Shown: piece by piece, positions 1-6,665 of the stretch
How positions within the stretch are numbered: the stretch's first letter is position 1
Layout of the letters: every line of letters starts with the position of its first letter
NCBI GenBank assembly: GCA_051004815.1
Contig: JBPCJY010000215.1
Coordinates: 1 to 12,007, forward strand
Length of the DNA stretch: 12,007 nt
Direction: 5' to 3'
DNA from: JBBQXY01 sp051004815
GTDB taxonomy: Bacteria; Chloroflexota; Ktedonobacteria; Ktedonobacterales; Ktedonobacteraceae
Program-made: the position numbers and the translations under genes
Notes under the pieces: model-generated
What the model was told of the DNA's origin: nothing
The model's database searches: none
Seen by the model: the letters and a program-made list of their open reading frames with translations, nothing else

Positions 1-206
1 GAGGTGAAGCCAGAGGCAAAGCCGAGGGATTACAGTTGGCATTGGTCACGGTCATCGAGGAACGGTTTCCACCTTTAGCTGAGTTAGTGCAAGGGAAGAT
101 CACGCGCATTGATCGACCCGATGCCCTCAGACTGTTGTTGAAAGGGATAGCGGCGGCTCCTGATGAAGCGTCAGCCCGTCTCCTGCTTGAGCTACTGGTG
201 GCGTAA
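1..206 (+). CDS. C-terminal fragment, Rpn/PDDEXK_2-type protein (likely)
   Basis: An open frame enters from the left edge (first full codon at base 3) and ends with TAA at 204-206, giving about 67 residues of a C-terminus; the start lies outside the window. It begins with a charged linker (GEARGKAEGLQ), followed by ALVTVIEERFPPLAELVQG and a helical, leucine-rich end (RLLLELLVA). A charged EARGKAEG-type linker leading into an 'ERFxxL...I..L....LL..L' tail is the usual architecture at the end of Rpn-family recombination-promoting nucleases / PDDEXK_2 putative transposases, common in Cyanobacteria and Chloroflexota. The catalytic part would lie upstream and is not visible, so the family call is inference from the tail alone. 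The reading frame and stop are clear. Confidence 0.6.
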   Translation, partial: GEARGKAEGLQLALVTVIEERFPPLAELVQGKITRIDRPDALRLLLKGIAAAPDEASARLLLELLVA

Positions 207-220
207 GGAACAAGTCCGTC

Positions 221-469
221 CTACAAAGGATGGGGAGGTTGTTGGCTCTGCTGAACCCTTTGGAGTATCTCAATGGCTTTTTCCACTTGCTGACCGCGGG
301 CGACCTCCCCTTCAGCGTGTTCAATGTGGTCTACAAATCGCTTTTTCCATGCATTGTAGAGGGATTGATGAGCACATGCGTTGCAGGGGTTACAATGCCC
401 TACTGCCGCAATTTCTCGTAGGCCAGGCGCAAACCCTCTAAGGCCAAATACGGATTGACGTGCTGGATT
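221..469 (-). pseudogene. Possible small Cys-rich reading frame downstream of coaX
   Basis: A minus-strand frame is open from the TGA at 470-472 (out of frame, inside coaX) to the TAG at 221-223. Only 221-399 is free of coaX. Its translation looks protein-like: CNPCNACAHQ with a Cys-x2-Cys-x2-Cys motif, then NAWKKRFVDHIEHAEGEV and an amphipathic EKAIEILQRVQQSQQ tail. The plus-strand frames opposite look random. There is no ATG in the frame; the only GTG comes very late. It is therefore either a gene using an unusual start inside the coaX end, the remnant of a gene that lost its start, or the former tail of coaX reached by a -1 shift near CGG CAG TAG. CoaX already ends at the family's usual place, which argues against the last option. 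No function can be assigned. Confidence 0.35.
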
Positions 470-1182
470 TCAGGGATGATGGGAGCCATCAGTTGACCGA
501 GGCCGCCGTGGGCGATAACCTTCACGGAGCTATCTTCTGTGACACCTGGTATCTCCTTGCGGAGGCGACTAATCAGACCTTGCACCAGTCCAACGTGGCC
601 GTAGATGATGCCAGATTGCATATTCTCTATGGTGTTTTTGCCCAGGGCTGACGACGGAGGTGTCAAATCGACACGGAAGAGGCGCGACGCAGCACTGCTC
701 AGAGCCTCGGCGGAGATCATCAGGCCGGGGGCGATAGCACCGCCCAGGAAATCGCCTTCGGGGGAGATCACGTCAAAGGTGGTGGCGGTGCTGAAGGCGA
801 TGATGATGGCTGGCCCACCGTAGAGGTGATGGGTGGCGAGCGCAATCACGATACGGTCAGAACCTAGCTCCCAGGGGTTATCAATCAGGAGCTTGACGCC
901 TAGATCCATGGTGTGATCGACGATAAACGGCTCTTTGCCGATGTAGCGCACAGCCAGTTCTTGAAAGACGGGCGTGAGCGGAGGCACCACGCTTGAAATA
1001 ATAATATCGTCGATTTGCGCAAAGGTGTGTCCGGCATGGCGGGCCAGCTCGTTCAAGACCATTGCATATTCATCGGTCGTGCGCTGACGGGCCGTTGAGA
1101 CCACCCAGTGATTCTGCATTGTCTCACCAGTATACAAGCCAAACTTGATATTGGTATTACTGATATCAATGGCAAGCAACAT
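400..1182 (-). CDS. coaX: Type III pantothenate kinase
   Basis: Phosphorylates pantothenate with ATP, the first step of coenzyme A synthesis, in the cytoplasm. The 260 residues match the usual length and align end to end with my recollection of Bacillus CoaX: an N-terminal phosphate-binding loop (MLLAIDISNTN, residues 1-11), IISSVVPPL (61-69), the GSDR motif with the catalytic Asp (107-110), STATTFD (131-137), GGAIAPG (147-153), MQSGIIYG (188-195) and a C-terminal NPYLALEGLRLAYE stretch. It is an ASKHA-fold enzyme and normally a K+-dependent homodimer. Odd points: the loop usually reads DIGNTN but has Ser8 in place of Gly, and the usual VDFGTATT reads IAFSTATT, so the potassium-site Asp is Ala129 and Gly is Ser131. 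The start is the ATG at 1182-1180 with a modest AGGGG site. The PH-domain gene lies 91 bases upstream on the same strand, separated by a repeat hairpin. Family is certain; full activity is not. Confidence 0.95.
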   Translation of the reverse strand: MLLAIDISNTNIKFGLYTGETMQNHWVVSTARQRTTDEYAMVLNELARHAGHTFAQIDDIIISSVVPPLTPVFQELAVRYIGKEPFIVDHTMDLGVKLLIDNPWELGSDRIVIALATHHLYGGPAIIIAFSTATTFDVISPEGDFLGGAIAPGLMISAEALSSAASRLFRVDLTPPSSALGKNTIENMQSGIIYGHVGLVQGLISRLRKEIPGVTEDSSVKVIAHGGLGQLMAPIIPEIQHVNPYLALEGLRLAYEKLRQ

Positions 1183-1209
1183 CGCAAGCCCCTGTTCTTT
1201 TTTCTGTGC

Positions 1210-1236
1210 GTAGGGGCCGGTTTATCGTGCCCCTAC
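1210..1236 (-). repeat. Dispersed palindromic repeat, copy 1 (hairpin)
   Basis: A perfect 8-base inverted repeat, GTAGGGGC (1210-1217) and GCCCCTAC (1229-1236), encloses an 11-base loop. On the minus strand it contains ACGATAAACCGGCCCCTAC, close to the core of the copies at 2103 and 3578 (GATAAATCGGCCCCTAC). It lies between coaX and the upstream minus-strand gene, so its transcript could fold and reduce read-through into coaX. There is no T-run, so I do not call it a terminator. Confidence 0.75.
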
Positions 1237-1273
1237 AGGTTATTGACCCCCGTGGTCGTCCGTGGGATCGCTT

Positions 1274-1960
1274 TCAGGCAATGTCCTGCACGACTCTGGA
1301 ATATTGCTTGAGCAGGGCCGCGATCATGAATGGGTCGCCGTATGCACCGTCGGTAACGACCGTCACTTCCCTATCGTCCCGCGAGTCGATAAAAGCGAGC
1401 GACGTTGGTGTGCGCATGCGTTTGCGCCGCCATTGCATTCCAGATGGGGTTAAGCCACGTCCAGCAAAGATGCCCATAACATTCTCGCCCGCGGTCGGCA
1501 TAGCTTCGAAGCGGTCTGTCCGTCCATTGGCGGAGGAAGAGGCATGATCCGGGGGTGCCGCTCCGCGGGTGGTGACATTGCGCACGTACATTAGCGGCAC
1601 ATGAACTACCTTATCGCCCTCCTGTTTCACAAACTCGTCAGGAGTGATGATAATGACATGTTTATCCAATTGCCGCAAACGTCGTGCATCAGCCACAAGT
1701 GTCCATAGGCTACCTACACCAATAAAAAGGAATAGGCCCAATAAGATGGTGCTAAAGACGGCTGCGAATGTTCCATGTTCATAATTATACGGGATGACGA
1801 TAAAAGCCAGCGCGACAAACAACCCCAGTCCCAGCAAGATGCCGAGCACCCACCCAAACATGCCCGTGAGCAGTTTGCTCCGCAAAAGCGGTAGCACAAT
1901 CCAGCCATGCGGTGCATCGGGACCACTCCTGGCTTGCATAAGTATTTCGGATGAATCCAT
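1274..1960 (-). CDS. Two-helix membrane protein with PH-like domain
   Basis: A protein of 228 residues with no recognised enzyme motif. A short soluble N-terminus is followed by two strong hydrophobic helices (about residues 32-56 and 65-89), then a cytoplasmic-type domain. The segment KHVIIITPDEFVKQEGDK followed by a VPLMYVRNV strand resembles bacterial PH-like (YcxB/bPH) domains that follow paired transmembrane helices. After a low-complexity stretch (about 130-170), TSLAFIDSRDDREVTVVTDG could supply the remaining strands, and the end is helical (ALLKQYSRVV). I start it at ATG 1960 because a clear AGAGGAG site lies 8 bases upstream; the TTG six bases earlier would be too close to it. The promoter at about 2011-2019 fits. 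It may be cotranscribed with coaX downstream. Function unknown; the PH-like call is from pattern only. Confidence 0.8.
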   Translation of the reverse strand: MDSSEILMQARSGPDAPHGWIVLPLLRSKLLTGMFGWVLGILLGLGLFVALAFIVIPYNYEHGTFAAVFSTILLGLFLFIGVGSLWTLVADARRLRQLDKHVIIITPDEFVKQEGDKVVHVPLMYVRNVTTRGAAPPDHASSSANGRTDRFEAMPTAGENVMGIFAGRGLTPSGMQWRRKRMRTPTSLAFIDSRDDREVTVVTDGAYGDPFMIAALLKQYSRVVQDIA

Positions 1961-2010
1961 TAGCAATACTCCTCTTTAATGTGGCATGGCAATATTGTAC
2001 ACGTAGTCCC

Positions 2011-2019
2011 ATTATACCA
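2011..2019 (-). promoter_or_regulatory. Extended -10 promoter for the PH-domain gene
   Basis: On the minus strand the bases read TGGTATAAT, a perfect TATAAT -10 box with an upstream TG (extended -10), about 51 bases before the ATG at 1960. No good -35 box is visible, as is common for extended -10 promoters. Transcription would start near 2004 and run through the PH-domain gene, possibly into coaX. Confidence 0.55.
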
Positions 2020-2068
2020 AAGTTTGTAGGTATTACGATAGATGGCGGGGTATTCTCTCATACTTTAT

Positions 2069-2106
2069 GATGTGTAACCAACGGGACGATGTGTAGCCAA
2101 CAGGAC
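2069..2106 (+). repeat. 19-base tandem direct repeat, two units
   Basis: GATGTGTAACCAACGGGAC (2069-2087) is followed directly by GATGTGTAGCCAACAGGAC (2088-2106), differing at two of 19 positions. The second unit runs straight into the dispersed palindromic repeat that begins at 2103. The pair may be an extension of that element or an independent slippage duplication. Confidence 0.75.
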
Positions 2107-2153
2107 GAGGCCGATCAATCGGCGATGGGCGCGATAAATCGGCCCCTACAGGG
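2103..2153 (+). repeat. Dispersed palindromic repeat, copy 2
   Basis: Near-full copy of the element in the divergent intergenic region between the PH-domain gene and purB. It begins GGACGAGGCCGATCAATCGG and continues through GGGCGCGATAAATCGGCCCC to TACAGGG. Compared with the copy at 3578 it has one inserted base and three substitutions over about 50 bases. GGCCGAT near its start pairs with ATCGGCC near its end, so it can form a stem-loop like REP-type elements. Confidence 0.85.
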
Positions 2154-2182
2154 CATTCATAGACCATGAATTATGGGATGTA

Positions 2183-2211
2183 TTAGGGGTATCGCCCTCG
2201 TGTGGTAAACT
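2183..2211 (+). promoter_or_regulatory. purB: Possible purB-operon promoter
   Basis: TGGTAAACT at 2203-2211 reads as an extended -10 (TG, one base, TAAACT). The candidate -35 at 2183-2188 (TTAGGG), 17 bases upstream, is poor. Start of transcription would be near 2218, giving a leader of about 27 bases to the purB ATG at 2245. A 7-base inverted repeat, CCCTCGT (2195-2201) and ACGAGGG (2230-2236), brackets the -10 and includes the ribosome binding site (GAGGG, 8 bases before ATG). Confidence 0.35.
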
Positions 2212-2244
2212 ATCGCAAGAAGATACGATACGAGGGAAATAAAA

Positions 2245-3555
2245 ATGATCGAACGTTATTCTTTGCCAGAGATGGCGACTGTCTGGTCGCCAGCGCATAA
2301 AACAGATACGTGGTTACAGGTAGAATTGCTCGTCTGCGAGGGGTGGGTACGCGAGGGTGTCATTCCAGCGGAGGTGATGGAGAAGATACGCGGTGCCGCG
2401 TATAATGCCGAACGTATGCAGGAGATCGAGCAGGAGACGCACCATGATGTGATCTCGTTTCTGCGTTCCGTGCAGGAACAATTGGGGCCAGAGGGCCGCT
2501 TCATCCATCTTGGCTTGACATCCTCTGACGTGCTGGATACTGGCCTCGCGGCACAACTGAAAGAGGCCGGTATCTTGCTCACTACCGCGCTTTCCGCGTT
2601 GATTCAGGTCGTCGCGCAAGCGGCAACACAATATAAGTACACGTTAATGGTTGGTCGCTCGCATGGTATTCATGCTGAGCCGATGACTTTTGGCTTGAAA
2701 CTCGCGCTGTGGGTGGATGAACTGCGCCGTGGACAGCAACGACTGGCGGCGGCACTGGAACAAGTCACCGTTGGTAAAATCTCTGGAGCGGTCGGTACGC
2801 ACGCGACCGTCCCACCGCAGATCGAGGAGTTTGTCTGTGCAGAGATGGGTCTGGGTGTTGCTCCCATCTCCAGTCAGATTGTACAGCGCGACCGTCATGC
2901 CTACTTTATCACCAGCCTGGCACTGCTCGGTAGCTCACTGGAAAAAATGGCTCAGGAGATTCGCCATTTGCAGCGTACCGAACTCAGCGAGGCATTTGAA
3001 CCGTTTGGCTCTGGTCAACAGGGTTCGTCGGCTATGCCACATAAGCGCAACCCGGAACTTTGTGAGCGGATTTGTGGACTTGCCCGCGTTGTGCGCGGCT
3101 TTGCCGTCACAGCGATGGAAAATGTTGCACTCTGGCACGAACGCGACATCAGCCATTCGTCCGGCGAACGCATCATTATCCCCGATGCCTGTGTGCTGCT
3201 TCACTACATGCTCCACATCTTCACCAACGTGATGAGCGGTCTGCAAGTGGATAGCGAACGGATGTTGGCGAACTTGAACATGACCGGTGGACTGGTCTTC
3301 TCGCAGCGTATCCTGCTCGCCCTGATTGAGAAAGGCGTAGGTCGCCAGGAAGCCTACAAAATGGTGCAACGCAACGCACAAAAGGTCTGGCAAATGGCCA
3401 GCCAGGGTGCCATTCATCGTCCCGCTCTTTTGGAGGCACTCAGTGACGACCACCAAGTGACCGAATACCTTACGCGTGATGAGTTAGCGCAATTGACCGA
3501 TACAGATTATTATGTCAAATACGTTGACACAGCATTTGCGCGGATAGGGTTATAG
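2245..3555 (+). CDS. purB: Adenylosuccinate lyase
   Basis: Cytoplasmic enzyme acting twice in purine synthesis: it removes fumarate from SAICAR to give AICAR and from adenylosuccinate to give AMP. At 436 residues it has the usual bacterial length. Fumarase/aspartase superfamily signatures are all present: HHDV (66-69), LTSSDVLDTG (91-100), SHGIHAEP with the catalytic His (139-146), and the flexible signature loop GSSAMPHKRNP (260-270) carrying the catalytic serine, followed by ERDISHSSGERI (299-310). The start is the ATG at 2245, preceded by GAGGG at 8 bases. It is first in a plus-strand cluster; the next start codon is 10 bases after its stop. The neighbours (glycosyltransferase, IPP isomerase) are not purine genes, so the cluster is probably an operon of convenience. 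No missing residue was noticed. Confidence 0.97.
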   Translation: MIERYSLPEMATVWSPAHKTDTWLQVELLVCEGWVREGVIPAEVMEKIRGAAYNAERMQEIEQETHHDVISFLRSVQEQLGPEGRFIHLGLTSSDVLDTGLAAQLKEAGILLTTALSALIQVVAQAATQYKYTLMVGRSHGIHAEPMTFGLKLALWVDELRRGQQRLAAALEQVTVGKISGAVGTHATVPPQIEEFVCAEMGLGVAPISSQIVQRDRHAYFITSLALLGSSLEKMAQEIRHLQRTELSEAFEPFGSGQQGSSAMPHKRNPELCERICGLARVVRGFAVTAMENVALWHERDISHSSGERIIIPDACVLLHYMLHIFTNVMSGLQVDSERMLANLNMTGGLVFSQRILLALIEKGVGRQEAYKMVQRNAQKVWQMASQGAIHRPALLEALSDDHQVTEYLTRDELAQLTDTDYYVKYVDTAFARIGL

Positions 3556-3565
3556 CGGAGGGTTT

Positions 3566-5269
3566 ATGATTGGTTGGGGACGGGCCGATAAATCGGCGGT
3601 GGGCGCGATAAATCGGCCCCTACGGGGGACGGATGCTGTTAAAGAGCCTGTAGCAACACAGCATATGCGCTTGTATGAGTTGCTGGCCTTTGGCTGCATC
3701 CTTGTGCTGCTTTACCTGCTTATCGTAGCACTCTCGCCGTTACCGGGGCTACACTTGAGTAGTACGCCTATTGCGGCGGCATTGCCGTGGACGCTTATTC
3801 CTTCGCACCTGCTCTTTCCCGCGGCATGGTCAGCCGCCACGCGTGTACCACCAACCCACGATTGGCTACATCTCACGCTTTTAGGGGTAACGTTAGTGGC
3901 TCTTGCCGCCACCTATGCCTATGCGGTGCGCAAGGTGCGCTTACAAAGCATCGATTCCAGTAAAGTGATGCGTTGGCTACTGGTGTTGTTAATTGGCACA
4001 CTCGTATTTGGCTTGCTCCTGCTCTTTCAACCGGCCCTCTTTTCGGACGATGTTTTTACCTATATTTTTTCTGGTCGCATCCTCACCATCTACCATGCCG
4101 ACCCGTTGAACACTGCTCCCTTCCAATTTCCTGGTGATCCGTATTTACAATGGGTTGTCTCAGGACGCGGCATACCCAACATTTATGGCCCGCTCTGGCT
4201 CTATATCGCCTCTATCCTGGTGAGTATCGGTAATGGGCCGATGGCAACCCTGTTGCTCTTTAAGGAATTGGCCCTGCTGGCACACCTGCTCAACTGCGTT
4301 TTGGTGTGGGCCATTCTGGACAAGATTGCTCCTACGCGCCGCGTGCTGGGAACGCTGCTCTACGCCTGGAATCCACTGGCAATGCTCGAACTCGCCGGAA
4401 GTGGCCACAACGAAGGTATCTTGCTCAGTATTCTGCTGCTGGCTATTCTGCTGTATGTGCGGGGAAGAGGCCGTTGGGCCGAATTCGGTGTGCTGCTGCT
4501 GCTGGGTGTAGCCGGAAGTATGAATCTGATCGCCTTCCTGGTGGCACCATTGTTGCTTTGGTTCATCGTGCGTACAGAGCGCAGCGTGCTATCCGCACTC
4601 AAGGGAACCTGCTGGCGTGCATTGGTGATACTGGTTCCGGCTGTCGCGCTCTACCTACCATTCTGGCGTGGGGCAACGACCTTTTTTGCGATTACCTCGG
4701 CGGAAGATATGGCACATTTCGCCTACTCGCCCGTTGGACTACTTATTAGTCCCGCGCACTGGTTGTTTGGCCTCGTCGCCCAGTCGTCTCATTTTCCGCC
4801 TGTCATGCAGCCCACGACCGCCGCCGATGCGACGTTACGCGCCTCCGCCATCTTCATCTTTGTGCTGATCTACATCCACCTCTTCGGCAAAGTGCGCCAT
4901 GCGACCAGCACCATCGGAGGCATGCGTTACGGCCCTGGCGCGGATCAAGCGATAACACTGCCAGGTTTTGATGTGCTGCTCACAAGCTTGAGTAGCGCAA
5001 TTTTCTGGTACCTGGTGCTCATTCTAGGCCGCTTCGAGCCATGGTACGTCTTGTGGGTCTTGTGGATTGTCACACTGCGTCAGATTGATCGACGTAGCAT
5101 CACATTACTCCTGCTCTCGTACACGGCACTGCTCATCTATCCTTTACTTAACTTTAGCCATTCCCCGCTGATCCAATACGAACCGATACTCATCTTCGGC
5201 CTACCGCTCGTCTATTTATTGGCGTACAGAAAAACGTACGCAAGAAACTACAAAGGAACTACGCTTTAA
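3566..5269 (+). CDS. GT-C fold polyprenyl-sugar glycosyltransferase (GT87-like)
   Basis: Multi-pass membrane protein of up to 567 residues with about 10-12 hydrophobic helices. The GT-C signature is a loop after an early helix carrying two acidic residues (FSDDVFTYIFSGR, Asp161-Asp162). It is followed by NIYGPLWLY (205-213), typical of GT87/DUF2029 and polyprenol-phosphate mannosyltransferases, and a late FEPWYVLWVLWI (PWY at 492-494). Such enzymes take a sugar from a lipid-phosphate donor and attach it to glycans or lipids outside the membrane; donor and acceptor cannot be told here. Two starts are possible. ATG 3566 has a strong GGAGG at 4 bases but its first ~20 codons are the dispersed repeat. 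ATG 3665 (MRLYELLAF) begins just before the first helix but has no visible binding site. It overlaps nothing and ends 3 bases before fni, a lipid-precursor gene that fits a polyprenyl-linked role. Confidence 0.82.
   Translation: MIGWGRADKSAVGAINRPLRGTDAVKEPVATQHMRLYELLAFGCILVLLYLLIVALSPLPGLHLSSTPIAAALPWTLIPSHLLFPAAWSAATRVPPTHDWLHLTLLGVTLVALAATYAYAVRKVRLQSIDSSKVMRWLLVLLIGTLVFGLLLLFQPALFSDDVFTYIFSGRILTIYHADPLNTAPFQFPGDPYLQWVVSGRGIPNIYGPLWLYIASILVSIGNGPMATLLLFKELALLAHLLNCVLVWAILDKIAPTRRVLGTLLYAWNPLAMLELAGSGHNEGILLSILLLAILLYVRGRGRWAEFGVLLLLGVAGSMNLIAFLVAPLLLWFIVRTERSVLSALKGTCWRALVILVPAVALYLPFWRGATTFFAITSAEDMAHFAYSPVGLLISPAHWLFGLVAQSSHFPPVMQPTTAADATLRASAIFIFVLIYIHLFGKVRHATSTIGGMRYGPGADQAITLPGFDVLLTSLSSAIFWYLVLILGRFEPWYVLWVLWIVTLRQIDRRSITLLLLSYTALLIYPLLNFSHSPLIQYEPILIFGLPLVYLLAYRKTYARNYKGTTL
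3578..3628 (+). repeat. Dispersed palindromic repeat, copy 3, inside the glycosyltransferase 5' end
   Basis: The copy begins GGACGGGCCGATAAATCGG and runs through GGGCGCGATAAATCGGCCCC to TACGGGG. GGGCCGAT (3582-3589) pairs perfectly with ATCGGCCC (3612-3619); a smaller palindrome, GCCGAT-AA-ATCGGC, is nested at its start. It lies immediately after the SD and ATG at 3566 and is open in the glycosyltransferase frame, reading GRADKSAVGAINRPLRG. Confidence 0.88.
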
Positions 5270-5272
5270 ACT

Positions 5273-6412
5273 ATGTCAGATGAAATGAAGCAGCGTAAAG
5301 TTGAGCATGTGAACATCGCCCTGGGACAAGATGTATCCGCCGCGCAACAGGCCAATTGGCATGATGTACACTTTGTGCATCAAGCTTTGCCAGAGGTAGA
5401 CCTGGACACAATAGATACGTCAGTAACCTTTCTTGGGCGCGAACTACGCTACCCTATCTTCATGTCCTCACTCACCGGAGGGCATCCAGACGTTACCTCA
5501 ATTAACCGCAATCTGGCGCGAGCCGCCGAGCAGTATGGATTGGCCCTGGGCGTAGGAAGCCAGCGAGCCGCCATCGTCAATCCTGCCGTCGCTCCCAGCT
5601 ACGCGGTGACACGCGAATACGCGCCCCACGCCTTCCTGATTGCCAATATTGGCGCACCACAGCTCATTGTGCAGTCGCGCCATCCCGCCTTCACCGTTGC
5701 CCACGCCCAACAAGCCATTGACATGATCGGTGCGAATGCCTTGGCCATCCACATGAATAGCCTGCAAGAAGCGGCCCAACCGGAAGGAGACCACCGCTCC
5801 GTTGGCGAGGCCGCGGCACTCAAAATCCTGACCGCACAGCTAAGCGTACCTGTGATCGCGAAAGAGACTGGTGCTGGCATATGCCGCGAACAGGCTCTCC
5901 TACTGCGTTCCTGTGGTGTCTCCGCCATTGATGTAGGTGGGGCAGGCGGCAGTAGCATGTCTGCTATAGAGGCAGCCCGTTCCGCGTCGCGTGGCGATGA
6001 GCGCACCAGGAACATTGGCATGCTCTATCGCGACTGGGGTATTGCCACGCCCATCTGCGTGGTCGAGGCGGGGGTCGCCAAACTGCCACTCATCGCTACC
6101 GGTGGAGTGCGCAATGGACTGGATATTGCACGCGCCCTCGCCATGGGCGCAACCCTCGCCGGTATGGGTTTCCCCTTCCTGAAAGCGGCCAGCGAAAGCT
6201 ACGAGCAGGTGTGCGAACTCCTGGAAAACGTGATTGCGGAACTGAAAGTTGCCATGCAGTTAAGCGGTGCCAGCACTATCGCCCAACTACAACAAACCGA
6301 CATCGTCGTAACCGGAGAGACCCGCCACTGGCTGATCCTGCGAGGCTTCGAGGAGAATCTGAAAGAGATGGCGCAACGAAGGTGGCGGAAATATATGCTG
6401 ACGGGCCAATAA
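5273..6412 (+). CDS. fni: Type 2 isopentenyl-diphosphate delta-isomerase (FMN-dependent)
   Basis: Interconverts IPP and DMAPP, the building blocks of isoprenoids (quinones, carotenoids, polyprenyl carriers), using reduced FMN and Mg2+ in a TIM-barrel fold. The 379 residues show the family motifs in order: RKVEH (8-12), SSLTGGHP (65-72), LALGVGSQR (90-98), HMNSLQE...PEGD (160-173) with the metal/catalytic Gln165-Glu166, IAKETGAGI (195-203), DVGGAGGSS (220-228, usually DVSGAGGTS) and the phosphate-binding ATGGVRNG plus ALAMGA (275-293). It is unrelated to the Nudix-type Idi. The start at ATG 5273 lies 3 bases after the glycosyltransferase stop and has no good binding site, so translation is probably coupled to that gene. 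Its last codons (ACG GGC CAA TAA) fall in a copy of the dispersed repeat, which supplies the stop codon. Confidence 0.95.
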   Translation: MSDEMKQRKVEHVNIALGQDVSAAQQANWHDVHFVHQALPEVDLDTIDTSVTFLGRELRYPIFMSSLTGGHPDVTSINRNLARAAEQYGLALGVGSQRAAIVNPAVAPSYAVTREYAPHAFLIANIGAPQLIVQSRHPAFTVAHAQQAIDMIGANALAIHMNSLQEAAQPEGDHRSVGEAAALKILTAQLSVPVIAKETGAGICREQALLLRSCGVSAIDVGGAGGSSMSAIEAARSASRGDERTRNIGMLYRDWGIATPICVVEAGVAKLPLIATGGVRNGLDIARALAMGATLAGMGFPFLKAASESYEQVCELLENVIAELKVAMQLSGASTIAQLQQTDIVVTGETRHWLILRGFEENLKEMAQRRWRKYMLTGQ

Positions 6413-6424
6413 ATCGGCTCCTAC
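6401..6424 (+). repeat. Dispersed palindromic repeat, copy 4 (partial)
   Basis: ACGGGCCAATAAATCGGCTC followed by CTAC matches the 3' half of the element (GGGCGCGATAAATCGGCCCCTAC) with a few changes. It overlaps the end of fni, whose TAA stop is at 6410-6412, and marks the point where housekeeping sequence gives way to the AT-richer restriction-modification island. Confidence 0.7.
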
Positions 6425-6581
6425 ACTGGTTCAATATGAATTCGTTCGTTAATGAGCATTACCACAGAAAGGAAAGCTATGAACATAAGTGTTTTCAGCA
6501 ACTTTGCCCCTTGTGGCTCAAATATTGAGTTTACGCCTTGAAGGTCTATAACGGCTAAGTAAATTCTTTTTTGCTGTTTGG

Positions 6582-6622
6582 ACGGAAAAAACCTTGATTT
6601 TTCCGTATATACGTGTAATAAT
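6582..6622 (+). promoter_or_regulatory. Promoter with palindromic operator of the RM operon
   Basis: TTGATT (6594-6599) and AATAAT (6617-6622) with a 17-base spacer form a good sigma-70 type promoter; start near 6629 would leave about 37 bases before the ATG at 6666. Two perfect palindromes overlap it: ACGGAAAAA (6582-6590) and TTTTTCCGT (6598-6606) as a 9-base inverted repeat covering the -35, and CGTATATACG (6604-6613) in the spacer. Spacer palindromes are where MerR-type regulators bind, so the small helix-turn-helix gene directly downstream may act here. Regulation is inference. The 253 bases between fni and that gene hold nothing else I can name apart from the repeat end at 6401-6424. 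Confidence 0.5.
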
Positions 6623-6665
6623 ACAAGTGTTCTAGAGTTTCGTGACGAGTAATGGTGAGCGAGTA

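Noticed and set aside
163..441. Plus-strand frame of 92 codons between the left fragment and coaX
   Set aside because: Random-looking composition, overlaps coaX and lies opposite a much more protein-like minus-strand frame.
4306..4749. 147-codon plus-strand frame inside the glycosyltransferase
   Set aside because: Shadow of a long, clearly coding membrane protein gene; no SD or recognisable motif.
6582..6606. Rho-independent terminator for fni
   Set aside because: The hairpin stem is mostly A-T, no T-run follows the right arm, and it coincides with a promoter.
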